Shown: positions 50,831-58,537, numbered from the stretch's first letter. The stretch is 64,000 nt of DNA from Bacillota bacterium (GCA_023436115.1 JAEZKQ010000024.1:1-64000); one strand, 5' to 3'. Numbers and translations are program-made. The notes: generated by a model from the letters alone, not told the origin.

Positions 50831-50990
50831 AATCGTGGGCAAATCGGGCTTTGCCCGTGAAGCCCACACAATGCGGTTTTGCGTAGTTTCGAGCAAAGCG
50901 AGGAGCAAGGCGTAGCAAACAAAACCGATAAACTGGCGGAAAACCGAAAGTTTTTCGACAAGCTAAGGGATGTGCAAAGCGCTCATCCCT
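50831..50990. other. Intergenic region with several strong hairpins (possible structured RNA or repeat)
   Basis: Between convergent genes. Three stems occur in a row: a nested hairpin GTGGGC...CGGGC-TTT-GCCCG...GCCCAC (50835-50867), CGGTTTTG/CAAAACCG (50874-50881 with 50920-50927) enclosing AGCAAAGCGAGGAGCAAGG, and AAGGGATG/CATCCCTT (50964-50971 with 50983-50990). None is followed by a T run, so they are not simple terminators. A 75-codon minus-strand frame through it has no ribosome site. It could be a structured RNA or a dispersed repeat. Confidence 0.45.
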
Positions 50991-51016
50991 TAATTCTTTA
51001 ATGATGATTTCCAATA

Positions 51017-51943
51017 TCAGATGCCTTCCATCAAGCCCTGATCGTATACGCATTTGGGAAAGCTGTTCATATTCGACTCAAAACGCTGACCGTTGATATA
51101 GGCGTAGTTGTGTCCCGTCCCCACCTCAAAAACCAACGATTTGAGCCACAGACAAATATACTCAGCGCCGTTCTTTTTGTTAAAACGCGCATCGCCGTAC
51201 TGGTCGTCACCCAGAACAGGTAATCCGCCGAAAGCCAGATGTGCCCGCACCTGATGAAGCGTGTTGGTCACGGGCCGGACATTGATCAGCGACATCGTCT
51301 CCCCTTGGGCGATCTTCTGATACCGTGTCACGATGGGCTTAGAATCTTTCTTAAACTGTCCAAGTATTGTCACCCGGTTGTTTGCTTTATTGCGCATGTG
51401 ATAGCCCAAGAGTTCTTCCTTGTCATTGGCATCACCCTTTACAACACTGTAGTAATACTGAGAAAGCCGCCGCTGATTCAGCGCCTCGGCAAAGAACAGG
51501 TAAGCGTCTTCGTGCTTGGCCATAATCAGAAGGCCGCTGGCGTATTCGTCCAGCGGGTAAATCAGATAAGGCACCATCAGCGCATCCAGATTGTATTCAC
51601 CGCGCTTTTTCATATAATATTCCACCATACCCACAGCATTAAGCTCGTCGGTATCGCTAATGGATAAAAGCCCGGCAGGTTTATCTACGATAATGATATT
51701 CTCATCCTGGTAGACAATAACCGGCGTGAGGTCGATACCGAGTACATCACCCGGAATGTAAAGACAAATTTCATCACCGTCTCGAACAGTCTCGTCACCC
51801 AAGGCATCCTGACCATTTATGGTAATAATCCGTTTCCTTAGCGCCATCAATAAAGCTTTTTGCGGAAATTCAGGATATCTTTCCGCAAGAAGATCGAAAA
51901 GCACTTGATTTTTATGTGTATTGGCGGCTGTAAACGAAACCAT
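51017..51943 (-). CDS. RluA family pseudouridine synthase with an altered HRLD motif
   Basis: A 308-residue protein. An S4-like RNA-binding part lies at about 15-75 and the pseudouridine synthase domain at about 75-290 (VIVYQDENIIIVDKPAGLLS, RYQKIAQGETMSLINVRPVT, HQVRAHLAFGGLPVLGDDQY). The motif that is normally HRLDxxTSG reads YPLDEYASG (about 129-137). The catalytic aspartate is kept, but His and Arg are lost. The H-Q-V/I-R-x-H motif is intact. Whether it still modifies RNA is uncertain, and its target site is unknown. The ATG start follows a weak AGGAG-like site. Confidence 0.85.
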   Translation of the reverse strand: MVSFTAANTHKNQVLFDLLAERYPEFPQKALLMALRKRIITINGQDALGDETVRDGDEICLYIPGDVLGIDLTPVIVYQDENIIIVDKPAGLLSISDTDELNAVGMVEYYMKKRGEYNLDALMVPYLIYPLDEYASGLLIMAKHEDAYLFFAEALNQRRLSQYYYSVVKGDANDKEELLGYHMRNKANNRVTILGQFKKDSKPIVTRYQKIAQGETMSLINVRPVTNTLHQVRAHLAFGGLPVLGDDQYGDARFNKKNGAEYICLWLKSLVFEVGTGHNYAYINGQRFESNMNSFPKCVYDQGLMEGI

Positions 51944-52065
51944 GCTTTAGCTCCTAAGATGAGTAATGCAACAAAAAAGATACTATAACAGAGTGAAAAG
52001 GAAGTCAAGGAATTGCTAGCTATGGAGCGTTAAAACGCCTTTATCCGATATAACTGGTATAAAGA

Positions 52066-52094
52066 AAAGCGCCAAGGTTTTCACTTGGCGCTTT
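52066..52094 (-). terminator. Terminator after amtB-glnK
   Basis: An 11-bp perfect stem (AAAGCGCCAAG/CTTGGCGCTTT) with a 7-nt loop. On the minus strand it runs into a T-rich tail. Confidence 0.85.
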
Positions 52095-52148
52095 GTCTCA
52101 TACTGTGATTAGACGTCAATTGTATTTTTAGCTTTTGCAGCAGTATTT

Positions 52149-52490
52149 TTATAGTGCGTCGTCGCCTACTTCTCCTGTACGAATGCGGACGGCTTCCAAC
52201 ACATCATACACGAATATCTTGCCGTCTCCGCAGTCACCCTTTGCCGCGCTTTCAATAATGACGTTTTTAATGATATCCACTTCATCATCTTTCACGATCA
52301 TGTCCATCATGACTTTGGGCAGCAGATCCAGATGAAATTTCTCGCCGCGCCACACCTGCACAACGCCCTTTTGCTTGCCATGGCCCATCACCTCAGTGAT
52401 CGTCACGCCCCGATAACGACCGACTTTCTCCAAAGCAGTGCGCACGTTCTCAAGCATCTCAGGCCGAATAATCGCCTTTACGTGTTTCAT
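52149..52490 (-). CDS. glnK: PII family nitrogen regulator GlnK
   Basis: A 113-residue PII signal protein that binds ATP/ADP and 2-oxoglutarate and plugs AmtB when nitrogen is plentiful. The T-loop (about 36-58) is GHGKQKGVVQVWRGEKFHLD, then LLPK. Phe52 stands where E. coli GlnB has the uridylylated Tyr51, and Trp47 where it has Tyr46, so GlnD-type uridylylation is impossible. The C-terminal signature GDGKIFVYDVLEAVRIRTGE is intact. The start is the ATG at 52490 after AAGGAGG; a GTG three codons upstream overlaps the ribosome site. It follows amtB by 20 bp. Confidence 0.94.
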   Translation of the reverse strand: MKHVKAIIRPEMLENVRTALEKVGRYRGVTITEVMGHGKQKGVVQVWRGEKFHLDLLPKVMMDMIVKDDEVDIIKNVIIESAAKGDCGDGKIFVYDVLEAVRIRTGEVGDDAL

Positions 52491-52510
52491 TAAAGCCACC
52501 TCCTTATATA

Positions 52511-53845
52511 TTACTTATTCTTTTCTTCTACGCGAACCGCCATGTCTGAGATCAGAGACGGACGGCGAATAACAAATTCGGGATACGCTGTATTGCCGTG
52601 TTCTCCGATATCAAGACCCTCGATCTCTTCTTTAAGCGACACTCTAAGGCCCATCGTAACCTTGATGAGCAGCCACACGAGCAGTGACCCGATAAAGACG
52701 AATCCCGCCACTGCCGCTGCACCCAGCGCCTGCACACCCAGCAGATTCCATCCGCCTCCAAAGAACAGACCGTCTGCACCTCCGTTAAACTGGCTCTGTG
52801 CAAACAGGCCGACAAACAGAGTCCCCAGCACACCGCAGAAAAGGTGAACCGCAGTCGCACCCACCGGGTCGTCGATCTTGAGCTTATCAAACATACGTAC
52901 CGCCACAACAACGAGTACACCTGCTATCGCACCGATAATCATAGCGCTTGTGACGCTGACGTATGCGCACCCTGCCGTGACTGCCACAAGACCCGCAAGA
53001 CATCCATTAATCGTCATACCAAGGTCCGGCTTGCCGATCAGAATCCATGAAGCCGCTGTCGATGTGAGTACCGCAACGATTGCCGACGTGTTGGTCGTGA
53101 CCAAAATGTGTGAGATGGATTCGGGGTTTGCTGCCATAGTGGAGCCGGGGTTAAACCCAAACCAGCCAAGCCACAGGACAAACAAACCAATGGTGGCTAT
53201 CGGCATATTGTGACCCGGAATTGGGTTGATCTTGCCGCTTGGGCCATATTTGCCAAAGCGAGGCCCTAAGACCAGCACGCCCGCCAAAGCTGCCCAGCCG
53301 CCGACCGAGTGAACCACCGTCGATCCGGCGAAATCTTGGAACCCCATGCTCGACAGCCAACCGCCGCCCCATATCCAGTGCCCAACGATCGGATAGATGA
53401 TCATGGTCAGGACAAGCGAGAACGCGATGAACGAAATATACTTGATACGCTCCGCAACCGCACCCGAGACGATTGTAGCAGCTGTTCCGCAGAACACCAA
53501 CTGGAAGAAGAACTTTGCCCAGAAAGGAATACCGGTCCAGGAAATTGACGAATAGACACCCTGGTAGGCATCGCCAACCGCCGGAGAATTATCCGCACCG
53601 CTTGCCATAAATAAACCGTTTAAACCTATAAAGCCATTGCCATCGCCAAACATGAGCCCCCAGCCGAGCACAAGAAACCCGAGTGAGGAGACAGCAAAGA
53701 CAATGAAGTTCTTGGATAGTATGTTGACCGTATTCTTCGATCTTGCAAAACCGCTTTCAACCATTGCAAAGCCCAGATTCATAAAGAAGACCAACATACC
53801 AGCCAGTAATACCCATAAGGTATCAAGAATAACCTGTGTATCCAT
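52511..53845 (-). CDS. amtB: Ammonium transporter
   Basis: A 444-residue Amt/Rh channel with 11 membrane helices expected. Family motifs include FFMNLGFAMVESGFARSKN (about 20-38), DFAGSTVVHSVGGWAAL (about 161-177), with the first pore histidine, GWFGFNPGS, and GAIAGVLVV, plus GATAVHLFCGVLGTLFVGLF with the second pore histidine. The start is the ATG at 53845 after GGGAGG. The amtB-glnK order is the one usual in Gram-positives (nrgAB). A hairpin with a T run precedes the gene (53874-53925). Confidence 0.96.
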   Translation of the reverse strand: MDTQVILDTLWVLLAGMLVFFMNLGFAMVESGFARSKNTVNILSKNFIVFAVSSLGFLVLGWGLMFGDGNGFIGLNGLFMASGADNSPAVGDAYQGVYSSISWTGIPFWAKFFFQLVFCGTAATIVSGAVAERIKYISFIAFSLVLTMIIYPIVGHWIWGGGWLSSMGFQDFAGSTVVHSVGGWAALAGVLVLGPRFGKYGPSGKINPIPGHNMPIATIGLFVLWLGWFGFNPGSTMAANPESISHILVTTNTSAIVAVLTSTAASWILIGKPDLGMTINGCLAGLVAVTAGCAYVSVTSAMIIGAIAGVLVVVAVRMFDKLKIDDPVGATAVHLFCGVLGTLFVGLFAQSQFNGGADGLFFGGGWNLLGVQALGAAAVAGFVFIGSLLVWLLIKVTMGLRVSLKEEIEGLDIGEHGNTAYPEFVIRRPSLISDMAVRVEEKNK

Positions 53846-53873
53846 ACTTACCTCCCTTATATTGTTTCTTAAT

Positions 53874-53925
53874 ATAAAAACAAGGCTCAAAAACCAACCA
53901 TTGAGGTTCGTCTTCGAGCCTTGTT
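53874..53925 (-). terminator. Hairpin with T run just upstream of amtB
   Basis: On the minus strand GAGCCTTGTT (53916-53925) and AACAAGGCTC (53879-53888) form a 10-bp perfect stem followed by TTTTT, about 30 nt before the amtB start. A small inner stem AACC-TCAAT-GGTT lies in the loop. It is either the terminator of the uncertain upstream frame (53981-54337) or a leader attenuator of amtB. Confidence 0.7.
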
Positions 53926-53980
53926 ATCATCTAATTCTATTTGCCTAAGTTTTAAATTATGAACTGCTTAGTCCATACAT

Positions 53981-54337
53981 TCACTTTTGTACATCTACGT
54001 ACAAAAAACAACTTTGGCAAGGGCAGCACCCTTGTTTAGCTATATTATAGCAACCTGAACAGAGAAATGCAATACCTCTTTTTAAATATTTGCAAGTTTT
54101 GTTTTTTGATATTGCATATTTCGTTTCAACAATTAATTTCTGAGCAGCCGACTTAAAATTGACGCTGCTGCCTTGGGCAGTTTCTTTCTGTTTGGGCGTG
54201 AGTAATCGCCAAATATCATCTAAAAATTTGATGGTTAATAAAATCGATAAACAAATTATATTATCAGGATTGTTTGCACAAGAAACCAGCCCAAAATGAA
54301 TCGTTTCCGCCTTAGTTGACAACATACCATGAATCAT
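53981..54337 (-). CDS. Uncertain 118-codon frame upstream of amtB
   Basis: A minus-strand frame in AT-rich DNA. The product has nine cysteines, with a CCPCQSC cluster near the C-terminus and basic middle (KYAISKNKTCKYLKRGI). I know no family. AAGG lies only 4 nt from the ATG, which is a poor spacing. In favour are its length for this base composition and the terminator-like hairpin about 55 nt after its stop. Against are the lack of recognisable features and the closeness of the plus-strand T-box region. If real, it may be horizontally acquired. Confidence 0.28.
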   Translation of the reverse strand: MIHGMLSTKAETIHFGLVSCANNPDNIICLSILLTIKFLDDIWRLLTPKQKETAQGSSVNFKSAAQKLIVETKYAISKNKTCKYLKRGIAFLCSGCYNIAKQGCCPCQSCFLYVDVQK

Positions 54338-54464
54338 ATGACCTTATTGTGATGACCATCAGATATTTGCAGTATTCATTCATGAGTCATGCAAGAAACT
54401 AATATGTGCGGCCTCTCTTGCACAAGATTTAAGTATCTGATAATATAATAAAAAAATATTGCTT

Positions 54465-54655
54465 TGGCAAAGAGCATGACTTTTATAATGCCGGCACAGC
54501 GACGCGGGGAGGGTGGAAGCCAGCGACGGCTAAAAGGACATGGGCGCTTTAAGAAAGCCAAAGAAAAAAAGCGGGCATTTTATGCCAAGACGGGTGGAAC
54601 CGCGGAAAGTTGTCATTTTCGTCCCTGATATGAGGAGGAAATGGCTTTATTTTTA
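54465..54655 (+). promoter_or_regulatory. Glycine T-box riboswitch upstream of glyQS
   Basis: A T-box leader that senses uncharged tRNA-Gly. The T-box sequence GGGTGGAACCGCGG lies at 54592-54605 and contains the TGGAACC-type bulge that pairs with the tRNA CCA end. A stem III-like hairpin GGCAT-TTT-ATGCC precedes it (about 54575-54587), and the long stem I region runs from about 54465 to 54560. The competing terminator is GTCATTT (54612-54618) with AAATGGC (54639-54645) followed by TTTATTTTTAT. The exact specifier codon could not be fixed by eye; glycine is inferred from the downstream gene. Confidence 0.9.
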
Positions 54656-54669
54656 TACCGGAGGAAATT

Positions 54670-56058
54670 ATGAAAAAGGATAAGCAAACGATGGAGCGCA
54701 TCGTCGCGCTCTGCAAAAACAGAGGATATGTCTACCCCGGCTCCGACATTTATGGCGGGCTTGCAAACAGCTGGGACTACGGTCCCTTAGGCGTTGAATT
54801 CAAAAACAATGTCAAACAGGCGTGGTGGAAAAAGTTTGTTAAGGAATGCCCTTATAACGTCGGTTTGGACGCCGCTATACTCATGAACCCGCAGGTATGG
54901 GTGGCATCCGGGCATGTGGGCGGCTTTTCCGATCCGCTGATGGACTGTAAGGAATGTAAGTCGCGTTGGCGCGCAGACCACCTCATTGAAGATTATGCCG
55001 CGAAAAAGGGCTTAAGTGTTTCCGTTGCCGCTATGCAAAGCGCCGACATGGAAGCATTTATCGCCGAAAAAGAAATCAGCTGCCCCACCTGCGGCAAGCG
55101 CAATTTCACGGGTATTCGCAAATTCAACCTGATGTTTAAGACGTTTCAGGGTGTTACAGAAGACAGCGCGAGCGAAATTTTCTTGCGTCCCGAAACGGCG
55201 CAGGGTATATTCGTGAACTTCAAAAACGTGCAGCGTACAACGAGAAAGCGCCTGCCTTTCGGTATCGGGCAAGTGGGCAAATCGTTCCGCAACGAGATCA
55301 CGCCGGGCAACTTCATTTTCCGTATTCGTGAATTTGAACAGATGGAGCTGGAATTCTTCTGCGCTCCCGCCGAAGAGATGCAATGGTTCAATTATTGGAA
55401 GGACTTTTGCCACAAGTGGCTGCTGTCATTGGGCATGAAGGAAGAAAACATACGCTTAAGAGACCATGACAAAGAAGAGCTATCCCATTATTCCAACGCC
55501 ACGACGGATATCGAGTTCCTGTTCCCGTTTGGCTGGGGCGAGCTTTGGGGCATTGCCGACCGTACAGACTTTGACTTAAAACAACACCAGAATACATCAG
55601 GCCAGAGCTTGGAATATGTTGATCCGGTCACCAACGAGAAGTTCCTGCCCTACTGCATTGAGCCGTCCTTGGGTGCGGACCGCGTTGCTCTCGCTTTCCT
55701 CTGCGACGCGTACGACGAAGAGAAGCTGGAAAACGACACGCGCGTGGTATTGCGGCTTTCCCCCGTTCTTGCACCGTTTAAGGCCGCCGTGCTGCCGATG
55801 CAAAAGCAGCTTAACGAGAAGGCAGGCGAGGTTTACGACATGCTGCTTAAAGACCACATGGTTGATTTCGATGTGACGGGCAGCATTGGCAAGCGGTATC
55901 GCCGTCAGGACGAAATTGGCACACCGTACTGCATCACTGTGGATTTTGATACGCTTAATGACAATCAGGTGACCATTCGCGACCGCGACACCATGCAGCA
56001 GATTCGCATGGATATCAGCAAGGTCAGCGCGTACATTGCTGAGAAAGTAAAATTTTAA
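54670..56058 (+). CDS. glyQS: Glycyl-tRNA synthetase, single-chain dimeric type
   Basis: A 462-residue class II synthetase of the eukaryote/archaea-like alpha2 form that replaces GlyQ-GlyS in many Gram-positives. The N-terminus has RGYVYPGSDIYGGLANSWDY, and motif 1 follows. A zinc-ribbon-like insertion CKECKSRWRAD...CPTCGKR lies about 97-143. Motif 2 is GQVGKSFRNEITPGNFIFRI, with FEQMELEFF following. Motif 3 is PSLGADRVALAFL (about 333-345). A C-terminal anticodon-binding domain ends the protein. It is preceded by a T-box and GGAGG. Confidence 0.97.
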   Translation: MKKDKQTMERIVALCKNRGYVYPGSDIYGGLANSWDYGPLGVEFKNNVKQAWWKKFVKECPYNVGLDAAILMNPQVWVASGHVGGFSDPLMDCKECKSRWRADHLIEDYAAKKGLSVSVAAMQSADMEAFIAEKEISCPTCGKRNFTGIRKFNLMFKTFQGVTEDSASEIFLRPETAQGIFVNFKNVQRTTRKRLPFGIGQVGKSFRNEITPGNFIFRIREFEQMELEFFCAPAEEMQWFNYWKDFCHKWLLSLGMKEENIRLRDHDKEELSHYSNATTDIEFLFPFGWGELWGIADRTDFDLKQHQNTSGQSLEYVDPVTNEKFLPYCIEPSLGADRVALAFLCDAYDEEKLENDTRVVLRLSPVLAPFKAAVLPMQKQLNEKAGEVYDMLLKDHMVDFDVTGSIGKRYRRQDEIGTPYCITVDFDTLNDNQVTIRDRDTMQQIRMDISKVSAYIAEKVKF

Positions 56059-56123
56059 TTATTTGAGGGCTCTGCCCTCTGTTCCCACATCTCTTCTCAA
56101 ATATAAGAAGAAAAAGACTGATA

Positions 56124-56154
56124 AGCCATACCTCTGAAGCGGTATGGCTTTTTG
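56124..56154 (+). terminator. Terminator after glyQS
   Basis: A 9-bp perfect stem AGCCATACC/GGTATGGCT with an 8-nt loop, followed by five T residues. Confidence 0.85.
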
Positions 56155-56161
56155 ATTCTTT

Positions 56162-56225
56162 TGCAAAGTTCGCTTGACATTTTGTGCAAAGTGTACTATG
56201 CTATTTTTGCAAAGCGTACTTTGCA
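56162..56225 (+). promoter_or_regulatory. Promoter with repeated operators for the XRE regulator operon
   Basis: TTGACA (56174-56179), a 17-bp spacer and TATGCT (56197-56202). A perfect palindrome TGCAAAG-CGTA-CTTTGCA lies at 56208-56225, between the -10 box and the ribosome site. An imperfect copy TGCAAAG-TGTA-CTATGCT (56185-56202) covers the -10 box, and a half-site TGCAAAG (56162-56168) precedes the -35. This is the pattern expected of autorepression by the XRE protein. Confidence 0.75.
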
Positions 56226-56239
56226 ATGGAGGCACAGTA

Positions 56240-56446
56240 TTGAACACAAAAATCAAAGAACTGAGAAAAAAGAATAAGCTGTCTCAAGAAGAGCTGGCAA
56301 TGGCTGTGGGTACAACACGTCAGACGATCACCTCTATCGAATGCGGCAAATATACTGCATCGCTGGTATTGGCTTACAAGATTGCACGGTATTTTGGACT
56401 GCGCATAGAAGATGTTTTCGATTTTTCCGATGTGGAGGATTATTAA
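56240..56446 (+). CDS. Small XRE-family regulator (YozG-like)
   Basis: A 68-residue protein that is almost only a helix-turn-helix: IKELRKKNKLSQEELAMAVG, then TTRQTITSIECGKYTASLVL. The C-terminus (FGLRIEDVFDFSD) is typical of the short Cro-like regulators that control adjacent membrane-protein genes. The TTG start at 56240 is 7 nt after GGAGG. It precedes two membrane-protein genes and has its own palindromic operators, so it probably represses this operon. The signal is unknown. Confidence 0.88.
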   Translation: MNTKIKELRKKNKLSQEELAMAVGTTRQTITSIECGKYTASLVLAYKIARYFGLRIEDVFDFSDVEDY

Positions 56447-56896
56447 ATGGAACAATATAAAAGCACATTAAAAGGAAGATCTTTACTTTTAGGCGCTGGC
56501 ATTATTTTGTTACTGGCGTTATTAACACTGACACAGACCGGTATTATCAGCGCTTTGGGTACCGGTACGTTTTCCGACTTTTTGCGCGGCTTCCAGTTGG
56601 GTTTACTGATTGGCATTACTGTTATTTTTGTCATTTTGGCATGTAGAAATTTAGTATTATTACGTTCCGAAGATAAGCTAAAGGCTGCGTTCTATGCCGA
56701 AAACGACGAGCGCACCAAACTAATCATGATGAAAATTGGCGGGATGGCCATGTATGTTTGCATCATCGCGATTTTGCTTGCCGGTATCGTTGCGGGGTAT
56801 TTCAATGAAACAGTCTTCTTCTCATTAGCAGGATGTGCAGTATTTCTGTTGCTGGTGCGCGGTATACTTAAAATATATTATTGGAAAAAGTATTAG
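56447..56896 (+). CDS. Four-helix membrane protein of the XRE operon
   Basis: A 149-residue integral membrane protein with four hydrophobic segments: about 12-32, 47-68, 95-117 and 122-141. The cytoplasmic loop ENDERTKLIMMKIGG resembles the ENDER(T/N) motif common in small membrane proteins next to XRE regulators (DUF2178/DUF6442-like; I cannot name it with certainty). The ATG comes directly at the end of the regulator gene, with GGAGG inside that gene's 3' end. No enzymatic motif is seen. Confidence 0.75.
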   Translation: MEQYKSTLKGRSLLLGAGIILLLALLTLTQTGIISALGTGTFSDFLRGFQLGLLIGITVIFVILACRNLVLLRSEDKLKAAFYAENDERTKLIMMKIGGMAMYVCIIAILLAGIVAGYFNETVFFSLAGCAVFLLLVRGILKIYYWKKY

Positions 56897-56905
56897 GAGA
56901 ATATC

Positions 56906-57124
56906 ATGAACCGTAAAAAATATATAACCCCGCTTGTTATAGCAGGCGCCGTAAGCTTTATATACTTTGGAATCGGAAACCTGGTGGGTATACCGGAATT
57001 TTTCAAGGGCCTCTTGATAGGCATTTGTCTTGTTTGTTATACAGCAGCATGTCTTTCAAATAGAATTACGCGCACACGCCGTTGGAAAAAGGGCTTAATA
57101 CAAAAGATCAGTATACGCCATTGA
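56906..57124 (+). CDS. Small two-helix membrane protein
   Basis: A 72-residue protein with hydrophobic segments at about 9-28 and 32-52 and a strongly basic C-terminus (RITRTRRWKKGLIQKISIRH). It follows its neighbour by 9 bp with AGGAG upstream and is the last gene before a terminator. Function unknown. Together with the previous gene it probably forms the regulated output of the XRE operon. Confidence 0.65.
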   Translation: MNRKKYITPLVIAGAVSFIYFGIGNLVGIPEFFKGLLIGICLVCYTAACLSNRITRTRRWKKGLIQKISIRH

Positions 57125-57165
57125 AAATCGCTGCCTTTCAAGGCTAATAAATAAGGGGTCGCTCC

Positions 57166-57185
57166 GCCGCGTTAGCGGCCTTTTT
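57166..57185 (+). terminator. Terminator after the XRE operon
   Basis: GCCGC-GTTA-GCGGC hairpin (57166-57170 with 57175-57179) followed by CTTTTT. Confidence 0.75.
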
Positions 57186-57318
57186 CTTGCCCACGATCAT
57201 ATTCTTCCATTGATATCTACTATACTAATTTAGTCGAACCTTTTTGATATATTTTCAAGGATTTTTGGATATATCTGTCGAATAAGAGTCTAATGCCGCG
57301 CGGCACAGTTATCCGCCT

Positions 57319-57489
57319 ATGATTTTTGCCGATAACAGGCAGTGGGATTCTATTGTTGCTTTATATGAGAGCCGATGGTTACAGAAATGACTAAATCAAG
57401 AAGCAGATAATTTCTTTTGGTCAGAACTTTCGCTTGTTTTTATTCATTATGAAACAATACGAAAATCGACGGATGAAAAACCTGTGTAA
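57319..57489 (+). pseudogene. Possible decayed gene with an in-frame TGA
   Basis: A frame from ATG (57319) reads MIFADNRQWDSIVALYESRW, then LQK, to a TGA at 57388-57390. The same frame then continues for 32 codons (LNQEADNFFWSELSLVFIHY, then ETIRKSTDEKPV) to TAA at 57487-57489. Both parts look like ordinary soluble protein. There is no clear ribosome site. The simplest reading is a gene remnant with one nonsense mutation, but a chance frame cannot be excluded. Apart from it, the interval 57186-57578 holds nothing I can name. Confidence 0.28.
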
Positions 57490-57578
57490 TAATGAATAGT
57501 CGAATATAGCATTCACATAAAAAATAGAGCAACAAGACGTATAACTAATTTTTTTATTTGTATTTGAGGGGGACTTAT

Positions 57579-58460
57579 ATGACCGAGCGTGATTTGATTG
57601 CAGCCATCAGGGATGACTACGATAATTTTGGGCTTCGCCATACTCTTTCCGATTGGTATGAAGCAAACGGGCAGGCAGACCGCGCGAAATGGATACGGGC
57701 CTGTGTCGATTGCAAACGGTATCCGTTTAACAGTGCAGAATTTGAACAAGCCACAATCTCGAGGCGGGATGCATGGTGGCGCTGCAAGCCGGATTATTGG
57801 AATGAAATGAGTGTGGGCCTTGCCATGAGCCTGTTTTGGGACCTGGGTATGTATACCGTCTCGTTTGCGGAAGGCCACGGCTCCGGTGCCAGCCCCAAAG
57901 CCGTCAAGCTCGTTGGGGCGCAAAAATGGCTGGGACGGGCCTATGACGAAGGCTGGGTGCTTCGTATGGACATGCGTTTTGATGACGGCTTTCTCGGCAA
58001 GCATGTCGCCAGGTGGAAGCCTCCTGTATCACAAATACCGATGTGGGTCAAACCGGCACCTCAGGTCACGAACGAAGGGCTGGAAACTATATTCAAACTG
58101 CCGCAGCTCTGCGGGATATCCTTTTTCAGCGATACGCTCAAAAGCTGCAGTGCCGTATTAAAACTCGGGCAGGTCAAAAGGCTGCGCCGTTTAAAGATGG
58201 ATGTTCGTTTTTTTGACCTCGATAGATGGGCACTGATCATGGAGCAGATTTTGCAGCTTGATAATCTTTATGAGCTGATGCTCGAGGCGGAATGGAACCC
58301 GGAGTTTGGACTGCGCCCCACAGACGAGGATATCCTGCGTTTTGCGTCGCTTAAAAACTTAAAAAAGCTTGATCTTGTGAAGGCGACTGCGGTCACCCAA
58401 GCGGCCATCGAGCAGCTATCGGCGCTTCGCCCAGACCTTCGCATCACACATACGGTTTAA
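57579..58460 (+). CDS. TIGR02996-type N-terminal domain protein with leucine-rich-repeat-like C-terminus
   Basis: A 293-residue protein. The N-terminus MTERDLIAAIRDDYDNFGLR, then HTLSDWYEANGQADRAKWIR, matches the short TIGR02996 repeat-companion domain (LLxAIxxxPxDDxxRLxxADWLEE). This domain is mostly known from Planctomycetes and Myxobacteria ahead of leucine-rich or HEAT-like repeats. The middle is tryptophan-rich. The C-terminal ~90 residues (LKNLKKLDLVKATAVTQAAI) look like two or three degenerate leucine-rich repeats. GAGGGGG precedes the ATG. The function is unknown, and the family is uncommon in Clostridia, so transfer is possible. Confidence 0.72.
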   Translation: MTERDLIAAIRDDYDNFGLRHTLSDWYEANGQADRAKWIRACVDCKRYPFNSAEFEQATISRRDAWWRCKPDYWNEMSVGLAMSLFWDLGMYTVSFAEGHGSGASPKAVKLVGAQKWLGRAYDEGWVLRMDMRFDDGFLGKHVARWKPPVSQIPMWVKPAPQVTNEGLETIFKLPQLCGISFFSDTLKSCSAVLKLGQVKRLRRLKMDVRFFDLDRWALIMEQILQLDNLYELMLEAEWNPEFGLRPTDEDILRFASLKNLKKLDLVKATAVTQAAIEQLSALRPDLRITHTV

Positions 58461-58537
58461 TTTTAGTTTACGGTCTTGTGCTGGGCGCTTTATCCCCCCC
58501 TGCAGCCGTATTGTTAATACAACTACAAAGAGGCTTA

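Noticed and set aside
50826..51053. 75-codon minus-strand frame across the hairpin cluster
   Set aside because: Overlaps the rluA end in another frame, has no ribosome site, and its sequence follows from the inverted repeats.
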